A DNA stretch of 64,000 bases from Rhyzopertha dominica (taxonomy: Eukaryota > Arthropoda > Insecta > Coleoptera > Bostrichidae). Each line of letters starts with the position of its first letter. The stretch's first letter is position 1. The stretch covers positions 25,044,286-25,108,285 of the forward strand of contig QCXZ01000064.1 in the NCBI GenBank assembly GCA_025024175.1. The letters are read 5' to 3'. Position numbers and translations under genes: made by a program. Below are positions 11,312 through 23,727 of the stretch, piece by piece. Under the pieces are notes generated by a model, which did not search any database, was not told the DNA's origin, and saw only the letters and a list, made by a program, of their open reading frames with translations.

Positions 11312-11395
11312 TTGGTTGGCAAGTCGGTACCATCCGTCTGATGAGCTGAACAATCAGCGAAACTCAAGGGCCGCGGGGTCCGGCTTGTCAACCAA
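11312..11395 (+). ncRNA. Candidate hammerhead ribozyme, long helix I and looped helix III
   Basis: The core boxes are exact: CTGATGA at 11338-11344 and GAAA at 11359-11362. Stem II between them is perfect, with GCTGA (11345-11349) pairing TCAGC (11354-11358) around an ACAA loop. Helix III can form from 11362-11365 with 11376-11379 (one G-U) around a GC-rich 10-nt loop, which places the cleavage-site GTC at 11378-11380. An outer helix I of 12 pairs forms between 11312-11323 and 11384-11395 (one G-U), and inner pairs 11334-11336 with 11381-11383 lead to the core. The weak point is T11337, which must be bulged because it does not pair with C11381. The sequence is unrelated to the 23.7 kb family. 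It may be slightly decayed. Confidence 0.55.
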
Positions 11396-14300
11396 GACAG
11401 GTGGCTTTTTTATTTGTCATTATTTGTCACTTTGTTTGTGCATTGGAAGCTGGAAGGTTTTTTTCTTAGACGACGCTGTAANTTTTGTGCTTTGTTTACT
11501 TTTTTAAATTTTGTTCAATGTCTGTGCAAAGAACTTTTTCCTTGACGGCCCCGCTCCCCTGATTTGTCAGTTTACGATGTTCTTATTTAAGATACAATTA
11601 AAAATCGAGTCATAATTCCCCATTAACAACTATGGAAGGCTGTATGTAACGAGTAAGGACTATGGAATGATTTTAAACCTTAAATAGTTACGAATGATGC
11701 TCTGATGTCTGGAAGTTTAAGGAAGTGAATTTGAACATTTTGCTTTGCTAGTTGTCATCCTTATTTTAGATGCCGAACAAAATGAAATTATACAAGCAAT
11801 TTTTAAACTTTTTTTAATTTCAATTTTTCTTGTTTTTGATCCCATTGCAAAATATTATATTAAGTTTGCCAAAATTATTTTTTTTCTTTAGACAAACAAC
11901 TTCAAATTACAAATAAAGGTCTTTGTAGAAGATAAACTTATCATGGTTATTTAAATATATGTATAGGACATTATGGCGAAACGGGGTAAGAATTTCATGT
12001 AGACTAGAGTAAAAGAAAAAATCAATATGTTGATTTTTACTTCCGGTATGGTCTTGAGAAAATATTTTTGCCGTAAGTCCCCAATCAACACTAGTATTTA
12101 CAATCCCAAATTATTAAATTTTTCTTTTTCATAACCTAATCGATGAAATTCCGTATGAAACACCCTATACAAGGAATAAATTTGCAAATTTTAGTGTTCT
12201 TCAAGCCTTTTATAAATCATATCATAAAAAGTTTGACAATATCATTTGCTTTACGGCATCATACAATCGTCGTAATATTAAACATTCATTTTATCAAATT
12301 TGATACTTCGCCTTATATCCTACAGCCTCAAGGTAACGACAGTCAAAACATTTGCTCGAATTTGGTAGGCACTACGCCCATCTACAAAGTAAACAGCGAA
12401 ACGCAAAGGAACTCCCAGTCTAATTGAAATATAATGACATTGTGATGGATAATTGAGCATGTGTACACAACGGTTTCGCAGAAGGCTAAGGCATGCGGTA
12501 TGTTTACATCAGCATAAAAAATCGGACTTTCTCACAAAGTTCCATGATTCCTAGAAACCTGACATACTGAGCCAAGAAAAATGGTCAAACACGTACAAGC
12601 AACACGCTATGTACACTCAGCGGAACGTCGAAACGCACGAAAACAACAGTTCCAGTCACGATATCCTTGAGTACAGTCAAAGAGCAAAATGCGGTACGTG
12701 TTGGACTTTGGAAACTAGGAGATGACAGAATAATGGAGTTGAAAGTTACGTGTTGCGATAACATGCAGAGTAAATTTTACTCGAGGAAATGCCTTTATTG
12801 TTTAAAAATAGCGAGTCAGTCGATCACCCCCTTTTATGCTTTTCTGTATTTGTTTTCTGTTGCACAGTAATTAGCAGTTTTCCATCGTTCCAACATTCTT
12901 TGCTAGTCAAAAATTTTTTTCGCACGTTAGGGATTACATATGAAATTTAGTACCTTTTCGTTTTTAATCCGTAAGGTATAAACTCAAATTTTTATCTAAA
13001 ATGAAAATGCACAATAACATCAACAGAATTGCAATCATTAATTAATATTAACTAAATGATTGCAACATATCTCCAAAAGGTTTTTGGTATTCGTGTCGTG
13101 CCATTTTATGCTTCAATCTAAGGTTTTTTATAAATTTCTTTTTTTATTAACAGAATTTTCAAGTTAGTCCACCAGCAACAGAACCACCAACCGCAATGGC
13201 GTTTAAAAAACTTTCCGTAAGACCAAAAATTCTGCAACCTTTTAAGGCAGTTTGATGAAAGTGTTCTTCCCAACCGATTGCACGGTACATTTTTATTGGA
13301 AGTATGCTTGACAAAAAAGTGTAGTTTGTATCAACTTTGCTTTTCGTGTTTCTCAAGTTATGTATCACAGGTGGTATGCAATATCTTGAATGTCACTGGT
13401 AAGGAAATTAAATAATTTAGCATTTCTGCAAGCTCCCGCGAAATCAACTATGAGAGCAACCTATAAGTGGATAATGTGAAATTATTATCATAAAAGATTC
13501 TTTTAATGACTCACTTTAATCATTAGAAATATTATTTCAGGGACCTTGTTCAGAATCTTATTAACGTCCTCCATTGCCAAAATTTTTTTTGATTGTAATC
13601 TTTATCTTTTTCTTTAAATGAAGCGCAATATTTTTTTTTATTTCAGCGTTGTCCTCATATCATATTTCGTCCATAGAGTAGAAGCTTTGTTTCGATTAGA
13701 TTAAAAAAATATGCCAACAATACTTTTTCACAAAAGTTGTCTGTTGCTTTTTTTTTCCTTACAACAGTTCTTAAACACTTCAGTTCCTAATTAGTAAAAT
13801 TTTGCTGATTTACTTGTTACAAGATTTTTAGTCGCAGCTTTTTCAATTTTTTTGCAATAATTTTCTTCTGATTTCACCACTCAAAATTCTGCTGCTTCAG
13901 AAGATTTAGAAATTTGGCGACAGCTTTATATTACTAGCTTCCATATTACGTCAGTTCCTTGATATACCTAAAATATACTAATCTATTTTACTCAAAAATG
14001 TATGTTGCAAAAGTAATTAAATCTTAATACTCTACTACTATCGCAAATACTTCAAAATAGCTTATAACAAACGGCAAACTTAAATAATTAAAATTAAACT
14101 TAATTTAAGTTTAGCAAAAATTCACGAAATATACGTATGAATGGAGTTGATCAATGGTTTTTCATACAAAAGTATAGTCAAACAAATTAGTAAATTTACT
14201 AAGATTTTGTGAACAATAAACAAAAATGCTTGTTTCTTATAACTTCTATAACCATGTGCTAGCAAATTATCGTGAAAGTTTGGATTAAAGTTCTCATTCT

Positions 14301-14400
14301 GGAAACAAAAATTTAGGATTGCAAATCTGTCTATAGAAGATAAGCCTATGTACTCGTATAGAAAATAATTAAATGACTTAGAAGCAAAATGATTGTTTAA
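11396..14400. other. Long AT-rich stretch without recognised features
   Basis: Open frames at 12143-12427 and 12667-12870 (plus) and 13368-13159 (minus) have no recognisable domains or coding bias I can judge, so they are not called. Homopolymer T and A runs are common. No inverted repeat or transposon terminus was seen. Confidence 0.4.
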
Positions 14401-17400
14401 TCGTGTTTTGTTTCACGGTTCTATCAGATAGCTCTGATGACTGTTTCGACCTAACGGCCATTAGCAAAGATTGTCAAAGTTGAATGACATCAGAAAATGG
14501 GCACATTTTGTCTCTTTTACCGGGGGTTGTAAAGTTTATTTGTAAGTGTCACCGATCTGTGTTTTAGGGTAGAATTTATAATTTCCGTAATTTCAAAGTC
14601 GTTTTAGACCTTGGAATTTCTTTAGTGTATTTGCCAGTTAGTTTATATTTTTTAATTTCCAAATGCTATAAAAGGTTTAACTTTTAGCTTTTTCTATAGC
14701 AAGGCAAGATTCTAATGCTGTTTTGGTCTAAACCATTATTAATTTAACCCAATGTTCAACAAAACCGCTTGTGATTTTATTTCAGTTTATGCTTGCAACA
14801 TGTTCTTCAATCCTACTTTATTTCCTGAGGTAGAAATATGGTACAGCATTCTGCCTATTCTAGTTTTAAATTATATTTTGAGGACTCTGTCTATAATTTA
14901 CACGTTAAATGCTAATTGTTCTAAGGATTTTAATTAGTTTTTTATGTTTAAGTCATAATTTTATCAGTCTGTTTATTAAGCTCTGAATCACGAATGCTTA
15001 TTATATCTGACTGTTATGTCGGATTTCTATAAATGTGAGTCAATCTTATCATTCTGTACCGGCATAGATAAATCCACAAACGTATATTACCATGCTTTTC
15101 TTTTTCTAAGATTTTGATATATTTGTTTATTGCATTTGGAATTTTAAGAATACAACAAATTGCCTATTTCTCTTCAAAATACAAAAAGGATGATCTATGC
15201 ACATATTTGGTGTAGAATAAGACATTTCTTTATAACTAAATGGTCTTCTTTAAAACAGATAATTAAAATTTTTGCTTCAAGACATATGTAGTCTATCGTC
15301 TTATTTGTTGGTGTAATATTTTTAATTCTAGTTTTCCTCATTTGGTATCAAGTATACTGAAGATGCTAAAATATTAATTATTCTTTTTTGGAATTGGTTT
15401 GTGGGATCTTAATTAAATTTATAAAAGGTATTTGTGTGTTTTTTTTTTAAGTTATTCAGTTTAGTCTGGTAATCCTATTTCCAAAGTAACAGTGGTATTA
15501 CCTTTATCGACTTTACAAACCCTCAATGAATCATCTGCATAATACCGTTTTATACTTGTTATTAGTTTAATTTCGATATTAAATCATTTCATAAATGGCG
15601 TTTTTTTGGTACTTATTTCAAATAATTCTCATAGCTATGTTGCTGACTATTTAAATATAGATTTAAAATACTTCGCAATGAACGCACCTTTGAAAACATT
15701 TAAACATTCTAATACTTTCTGAACACAACAAACAAAATATTTAATTTACATCGTGTGTGAAAGGAATGGACTAGAATTACTAATTTCTTTAACATAATAA
15801 TATCTCTGTTAAATAACGTCAAAGTAAATCTACTGCTCCAAAAATTATAGGAATAGAAAGATTCTTAAATTGTAATAATTGTGAATCAAGATAGAATAAA
15901 TTGCTCAAACCAGAATACCGAAACATGCAATGGGTGTCTTTTTGTGTACTTACCATAAAAGGTTTCTAGCACTTATTATGATACCTAGTATACTTTGCTT
16001 ACGTGCAATATATATCTTCACAATGAATAATTTCAATTAAGGATTAAAATTTGCATACAGTAATTACTAACCTAGCATTATTACTGATTCACAATTTGCA
16101 AACAAGTTAACGCATATGCATTTATGTGTGCAATTTGTATGGGTAACTGTAATTAACTCCAGTTTAATGACAGATCAAATTGTAATTTGTATTGTTCAGA
16201 AGATGTACCGAATAAAATTAATTATCTATAACGAGAATATATACCTGCTGATTTAAGTAATTATAACCACTCTGGAAATTAAAAAAAAATCATTATTTAT
16301 TTTGCAAGATTAATCATAAGACACACTTTACTACATTCCAAAGAATTCAAATTATTATATAGTAGATGCAAAGTTATAGTTCAAAATGTGTATAATGTAG
16401 ATTGGAGGTTGAAGAGCAGATCTAAGCTGCTATTACCTCAACATATTGGAACATCTATGTAGGTATATATTATAGAGAGTATTAGAATCAAACAGTTAAA
16501 AGGTAATAAGCAGGTGTGCACTACCTGGCTTTCATATATTGTTGTTTTCTTCTAACATTTTTGTTTTTGTTAATAACTACTAAATTCTAATTAGTCTTTC
16601 ACAATTTCAGAACTGATATCCTAAACCAATAGCTCTACTTACTACTAATCTACTATTAGATAATCTTTTAAATAAGAAACAGAAATAAAAGCTAAAACAA
16701 CAACAGCACTATCTAGTGCAAAATTTAGCAAACCGAAGCATGAGGGCAACCGTAAAGAAGACTTCGATTATATTATTTGTTACCTTTACACAGAACACGA
16801 TGGATAAGGACTAAAAATACAAATCATTAGAATAAAATAATATGCAAGAAGCAAATATGCAATTTCAATTCATCATACTTCAATCACTTTAACTGAAATA
16901 TATTATCGAGGAAAACTGCATTCTGAACACGCCGAGGCATGCCTCAAGTTCATAAAGGCTTCGCTTTATTTATTCTGCTCACTTCTGCACGAGAAGGCGT
17001 TGTAGCATAACAATCAACGTGTTGCACCATCCAGTTTTCTGATATATGACCGTGTGCAATGCTATGTAAATGTAATCGAGTCTCATGCATTATGTTAATG
17101 TTGCTCCACATCTCATAGTTCATTGGCGGCTGCAGGCTTTTTCTCGGACTAACCAATGACCACCATAAGACTATTCAAATCAGACACACCCAGTCGGAGA
17201 AAAACGAGAATAAAAAAGACGCTTCATTATATCCTTCGAGTGTATATGTTGCTCCGATGTGGGTACTGAAGATATAATATTTCGATGGATTTATGTGAGC
17301 AGCATATTTTGCGGTTGTAGACCTGCATCTTTTGCGGTTTTTGTTATGACGCAGATGAGGTCCAGTTGGGTTAATTTAATTTTTATGACATATATGTTTT

Positions 17401-17599
17401 TATCACCCTGCGAATGAGTGAGTTTCAGGTGTTTGTTTTCTGGTTTATATCAAAAATGGTTAGTGCAACAGAAACTAAGTTGAACAGAAAAGAAATCGTT
17501 TTGTCAAGTTTGGAAAAAACGCTGAAGCAAGTCTAATTTCACTTTGGTTTATAATTGTTTGTGCGTAGTGCTCATAGCTAGTACTTCAAAAATTTAAAC
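14401..17599. other. Long AT-rich stretch without recognised features
   Basis: This is one of the most AT-rich parts of the window. A 61-codon frame at 14752-14937 and a 68-codon minus-strand frame at 17156-16950 are the longest, and neither is recognisable. No repeat or element was identified. Confidence 0.4.
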
Positions 17600-18100
17600 A
17601 GCAAGACGATTCGAATGACACATTATTTTGAAGCTGCTTCCACTGTTTATGCAACCATCTTTTATTCGAATTTGAACGATCGTTTTTTGAGAACACCGCC
17701 TAGATTTCTATGGGATGAAACATACTTGGTTTTGAAAACACAAAACGTTCATCTGCATGATCAAAAGTCGACGATTCTTTCTTGGATTTTAAGGGGCTTC
17801 ATAAAAAGAAACCGAAAGGGGTTAAATCGGGTGACATAGTTGGACTTTCGATGAGATATCAGACTTTCCATTGTCCGAAAAAACAAGCATCTGGGAAACC
17901 GCAAGCTCGTTTTTAATAATAGAGAGGCCTACTATCTTGTTGAGAAAAAGCTTGTCTTGATTGGGATTTATGATTTCTTCCTGTGCTTCGGTGATGAAGG
18001 GGTCAGTAATGTCTTCTAACAACTGCAAATATTTATCACCAGTCATTAGTCAAATTGTTCTCAAAAAAAGTGGCCAGATAATGTGGTAGCCTATATAAAA
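17600..18100 (-). pseudogene. Mariner/Tc1-superfamily transposase relic
   Basis: On the minus strand about 18080-17960 reads WPLF...LMTGDKYLQLLEDI, matching the 'GP.FF...LTG.rYLqmL' region of arthropod DUF4817/IS630-type transposases. About 17836-17780 reads SPDLTPFGFFL followed by a stop and PLKSK, matching the 'PPRSPDLTPLDFFLWGyLK' block with the last catalytic acidic residue, here changed to G. Frame shifts separate the two. The plus-strand open frame over the same bases is a shadow. Confidence 0.75.
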
Positions 18101-18771
18101 TTTCTGCACAGTTTAGGAGGTGTTCGGATGAAAATGTGTAGGTTAGATTCACTACAACAAAACTACAAAAAATGTGAAAGTTATATCAATATACCACAAT
18201 CAGAGTAATATTTATATGCTTCGATGAAATATATACAATAAGCTCATAAGCTTTTCAAACGACATTTCATTAATCTTGCATAAAGTAGCTTTTTAGAGTT
18301 TACAGATTTTTACATCGCCTTCTTAAAAGTGATGTAAGTAAATTTAAATGGCAGACGAAATATGTCATCTACACATTATATAATATGCAATAGGTTAAAT
18401 AAAAATAATAAATTATTGAAGCGTACTACTCATAAATACTTATGTTCTTATCGCAATAATGCAGAGCCCAAATTAAAGGCTCTTCCAAAAGATACAAACA
18501 GCGTCTTCGATCTTTGACCGGCTCTCAGCGTTGTCTAAATCTATTGCACGGCAATAATTATACGTGAGTCAATTTGGAGGAATCAATACAGAGATGACAA
18601 GTTAATCAACTAGGGCGATTAAAGTAACATAAAATAAAAAAAAATTAGGATGGTGCCACTATTTGCTACTAGCTTTTTAGACAAATCTTAATTTTGCAAT
18701 ATTAGGAAACATGGCTGTACTGTATATAAGAAAAAAACAAATGACTCGCTTCTGATGAATTTCTGTTGGTA
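18101..18771. other. Intergenic stretch
   Basis: No gene or element recognised. Confidence 0.45.
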
Positions 18772-20622
18772 CCTACTTAATTAGTTTGTCTGATCTTTGA
18801 TTGATTGAACCAGCGTGCGGTAGGCATTTCTGCCGCTCCCGGATATACCGCCGAGCCGACTTCCTCTGCGCTGGGTTGGAGGGGTGACACGCTTGTTGCT
18901 AGTGGACTCCCAAGTAGCGATGTTACAGGAGTTTGGGGACTGGAATGCGGAGGTTTTCAGGGCATCCAACTATCGGACACTTTTTTAATTAGCCTCTGTG
19001 TTGGATGGTAGCTTAGTTCGGCTGCATTGTTCTTGTTCTTCATCGGACAAGCTGCTGTCAGAGATTGTATACAGCTTTAACACTTCCTTATTTATTGTTT
19101 TCTTGTCTTTTGCGAAATCCGACCACTGTTCTTTGAGCGTGTTGCTGTTCATTTTCCACGCTTTTTGTCATTCAGCCAGTGTTTGCTTTCCTTAGATGTT
19201 TCCTTGATGTTGGCTTAGCGCGACTTCATTGCTGACCTCTTCATGTGAGATGATGCCTGAAGTTGTGTAGAGATTTAAGACTTCTTCAATTATTATTTTC
19301 TTGTCTATTTTAAGCGGCATTTATGATTCATGTTTCTTTTTTGATTGCTCTTTCATGATGATGTCGATGCTTCTTTCGGTGTTTTCATTTGTGTTTATCC
19401 GTTCGTTTCCTAGAGTTCCAGATTAGGTGACATTATCCTACAGGCTATTTGTCGCCTGTATGCTTAGGTATTTTCCACGATTCATTATGGTCGTAATTTT
19501 TTCTGGGTGGGTTTGTTTTCATATTTTTCTGCACAGTACTATTACGTTGCCGTAGTGGTTTCTTACTCTCTTCTCTTGTTGCCAATATGATTTTTGCTCC
19601 TTTACTGATTTGTATTTTGGTTGTGGTTCTTGAATAGTTTCTTCCAAAGTCCCTCTGAGCTTCATATGTTTAATCTGACGTGATTTGTAGTTTTTCTTCT
19701 TATTTCTCTTACAAGGAGTTTGTGTAGTTTCAGTTTTGCTGGATTTTTTTTACCACGATTACGCGTTTTCTTGTATGCATTTGACTAGATACACGAACTG
19801 CTTCACTGTAACGACAATTACAATAACAATGTAAACGCNAGAAAGTAGCACTAGAACACATTATGAACTTAAACTCTTATAATTCAGAATANTTCTTCTN
19901 GATGGTATGTCGATAATTTGAGTGATTTCGTATGTGCTTATCCATTCGCTTGTTGGATGTCTTGATGGAATGATATTACTCCACTCGTCTTGTGTATTAG
20001 TATCTTTTTTCCTTTCTATATATTGGAGCTTCTTTAGGACTATCCCAATTTTTTGTGGCTGAATTTCTGTACAATTACTTCGCACTGGCATAACGTTTTC
20101 TTACTTACTGCTTCTTTCTGTTCTTGTCACTATGATTTCTTCTTACAGCTTTTCTGCTTGTTTCTCTTAGGCGGTTTTTGTGTTCTTGTTGGGTAAAGTA
20201 CATTTGGTGACTCGATGTGCTTCGAAGGCGCTTGCCGTTTCCGGATATTTTCTCTATCACAATTGTGATTTCTTGTATACACTTTTTTTAGACGCACTTT
20301 AACGACAACACAAGTACCTAACACCAGAACACATTATGAAGCGATCTAAGAGTTGATAGCAATTGTTCGGTATGTCGCCGATCCTAAGCTAACCACAAGT
20401 TGCATTAATATTTGGGCTTATATACGTTGGCAGCATATTCCCTTTTCCTTATACATCTATCTTATTGTTTTTTTCGTTGATTCGTTGTTACTGTAAGAGA
20501 CTTTCTATGTTTGTTTTTCTGAAAAAACGTCTGAAAAGACGAAAGTAGTTTTTATTATTTTGCTAGTTAGTTATTACTCGTTCTACTTGTTCCTACTGCG
20601 GTATCCTACTTAATTAGTTTGT
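18772..20622 (-). mobile_element. Retroelement insertion with 18-bp target duplication and tandem 5' units
   Basis: The same 18 bases (cctacttaattagtttgt) occur at 18772-18789 and 20605-20622, enclosing about 1.8 kb. A duplication of this length points to LINE-type or Penelope-type retrotransposition. Read on the minus strand, the 5' part has a TATATAAG box near 20420. It is followed by two diverged direct copies of a unit of about 470 bp, each starting TTCATAATGTGTTCT (near 20335 and 19865). Downstream the strand stays lysine- and glutamate-rich in translation, with few stops over several hundred codons: pieces such as KKLQYIERKKD (second unit) and EVLKLYTISDSSLSDEEQEQ (about 19090-19030). 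This looks like a decayed gag/ORF1. No reverse transcriptase is present. Family not identified. Confidence 0.5.
19866..20335 (-). repeat. First (5') copy of a tandem ~470-bp unit
   Basis: This unit aligns by eye with the next one, beginning at 19865 on the minus strand. Both share the start, a lysine/arginine-rich stretch (KRNKQKS versus KRNKKKN) and downstream blocks around GTAAGAAA and the AATGGATAAGCACA-like segment. Divergence is high (roughly a third of bases), so the duplication is old. It may be a promoter-monomer arrangement, as in some LINE 5' ends. Confidence 0.45.
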
Positions 20623-23600
20623 TAAGTAATAATTATAAATTATGCTAATGATATTCCTACATGGTAGTTATGTACAAAAAATAATAAATGCAATGAAAAA
20701 TTTTTCATCGTTGGCCTCATCGTTTGGCAACATAAAACTAATTACACCTATATGAAAATTTACACCTAATATACAATAAATAACCGACTTAATTCCCCCA
20801 CATGACGGTTTCGATATTCGATGGCGGTACGTCACAACCAACAGTCCGGCATTGTTATTATAAAGAAGGATGGAACGAACGTGCGTCGATTCGAATTATG
20901 ATGAAAAAAATTGTAATTATGATAGCTCGATGCGGCACTATATCATGTGTGATGTGTAAAACACAGGTTTNGATGGGCATGATTTATTGTTTTGTAGAAG
21001 GTGCATGGAAAATAAATNTGTATTTGTTCCTCAGTTTTTTCTTTCAGATCGAACCCCTGTCGTAATTTATTTCTTGAGCGAGCTTGTAATTATGCAAGCA
21101 AAAATATTCACACGATTTATCAGGCATATAGGGTGAAAGCANTGTACGANGAAGTTACCGGTTAATTGAGGAATGCTAGAATTGCTTGGATAGCGAAAAT
21201 AGTTTTTGAACACATTTTTTAAGTTAGTGATTTCGTATTTAGGTACCTGTAGTAGTTAAAAGCATTTAGTAAACAGCAGTAAAATTGTATTCCGAAGCAG
21301 ACACAAGTTTAGGTCAAAACATAATTTTTAAACGTTGATTCCCTGGCGCCTGTAGTAGACGTTGCCGTCAGGCCAACTTAAAACTATTGCTGCATCCTAT
21401 TTAACTTTAATGAATTACAGGTGTTCTCTGCAATCAAAACAATCAAGGATAACTGCAAGGGTTTTGTAGTTATAGCTCCAGAGTGGACTTATACNACAGC
21501 AAACCGCAGATTGTTTGGTGAAACAGTGAANCTGTTATTAGGATAATTACACCCCAGGGCTAGCCCTGTACGTTTGCCCTAAACTAGCTGGCTAATAATC
21601 TTGCTCGTCTGGTATACCTGCAAGCCCACAAACAGAGAGTACAGTGTAATAAAGTCAAGTCCGTTTGCTTTAAGAAACCGGATGTTAGTTAGATATTACT
21701 TACAACATAAAAATACACTTGACAATAGTTTTCGTTTCGATATACTTAACTGAAAAATTCTTATAATAAAATCAGTGCATTGCGATATACAGAGTGCAGT
21801 ACCTGTACTGTTTAATGGTAATATAATGAATGCAAACGTCAACTATGGTATGGTAAATAAACAATTATAGTATGAATTTTATGATAAAATAATATTTTAG
21901 GTAACCTCATACGATGTACGTAAATGTATTTAAAAAGGGTACACAATTATAAGCACTTTACGCCATTTAACTTAGTAAACTAGTTTTTTAACGTCAACTC
22001 AGTACCTACTGTAAAAAAACAAATCCTAAATCCTTAGAAGAAATTGGCATAACATAGTATTTATCCAAACTACATTAAATCCGATGTGTTGTTAAGTTAT
22101 ATATAAAAATGATCAAATAAATAAAAGAACTGATTAAAAATAAGTGGTTTTATTGTTTAGTGTCTTGGTATCACACCAAGCACCGACGCCCGAGTTAAAT
22201 GGTGAGATCTATAACATTTATCAATAATTCCAAAAACTATGAGTCTCCCAAAAAAGTCACCGGTTCTAATGTGCTGCCAAAGTATTAATTTCCTACAAAA
22301 TGCAAAATATTTTTACACACTCGCATCTTGTACACGTTCTGATTCAAGAATGAAAAGTGATTCTGGCATTATGTCTTCTACGACTTGCTCTGCAGCTCCA
22401 CATTGTCACACATGAGATATCGAGATAGCTAATGAAACTTTTTAAGTTCCTGCACTGTTTTAGATCTGTTTGTACCAACACCAACACATGATTTCAGGAA
22501 AATGCTCCTAAGGAGTAAGGTGACATGACCTTAGTGGTTTCATGAGCATTATTTTGAGTAAGTCTGAGAATTAAAAAAAATATTTGTGTTGACAGAAGTA
22601 AGGCCCTATCACTCTTTTGATCCCAAATTTTATTTGTTCCGATCAAATCAAACCCCGACGTTCTTAAATTTTGACGTTTATTTGCTGTAAAAACCTAAAA
22701 ATGCTTTCCATGTTCTAAAAATGTAGCATCTTTTCCGTCATATTAAATCCGACGTTCTTGTTGGAACACTCCGTACAGCAATATCTAGTTATACCTATGT
22801 GTGCAGCAAATTTTGGAAAACACAGCATTTTGTGTATCACTGGTAAACATTGGGAATAGTAGTGGGCGTAGATGAGAACCTCATGTTACATCCTACCCCA
22901 GTACTTAAAAAAATAAACGTCAGTTTTAACAAACTGTAAACTACAAGACAATTATGAAACTACAGGTATAAGTATATGAAATCGGAGCAGTTTTACATTT
23001 TTTGTATTCAGTTGCTTGTACTGCTACTTGGTTGGTAATCCTGTGTAGAACTAGTTGTTGGTTTTGATGTGAAGAAGAAGCAAAAGATTGTTTCATTATA
23101 CTGGTTTTGTTTTTTTGTATCTTTGTGCAAATAAATGGCTTTTGTTATAAATATTGGGTTATTATTTAAATACATGTAATTATTAGTCTAGCATACCTAC
23201 ACAGTAGTAAGAAAATGATGCTTCGTAGCTGGCTGCTACTGAGAAATAAATTATGCATGTTCCTTCCATAATACAGATGAATTTTCTAAAATTAATGATA
23301 ACACAATTTTAGTAACACTAAGATATTTTTGAATATCAGTTCTATGCTTAAGAACGAGACATATTTTGGATGTTTTTAGTCTCGAAAAATATAAATGGGT
23401 AAACCAATAATTTCTATCCCTAAATACTTTATCCCTTGTCACAGCATACCTATTACTTCTATAAAATCTGTTATCGTCCTGCATATATCGTGTTTAAGAT
23501 ATCTTTATTAAAAGGATGCGACAAAAAACTACAGTGATAATTAGGTATGTTAAAATAACTAATCACAATAGATGAAAACCTCATGCTGATGCTAGGTATC

Positions 23601-23727
23601 TGTGTAAAATTCTTTTTATATAATGTTCTGTACTAAAAATGTGAGTATAACGATTAAGCTAGAATTTATAGAATATACTGTCGGCTGTATGATATTTTAT
23701 GGACACGTATGCAAATTTGTATTAAAC
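20623..23727. other. Intergenic stretch with several Ns
   Basis: No coding region or element is recognised. A short perfect hairpin (CTTGGT/ACCAAG) lies at about 22163-22180. The 87-codon plus frame at 20802-21065 contains Ns and no known domain. The 77-codon minus frame 23484-23251 is likewise unassigned. Confidence 0.4.

Noticed and set aside
14432..14480. CTGATGA in CTCTGATGACTGTTTCGACC
   Set aside because: No GAAA box at a suitable distance on the same strand and no stem II.
18805..19195. Plus-strand frames at the retroelement's 3' part
   Set aside because: The minus strand is the element's sense strand with longer coherent acidic/lysine-rich reading. The plus frames are shadows.
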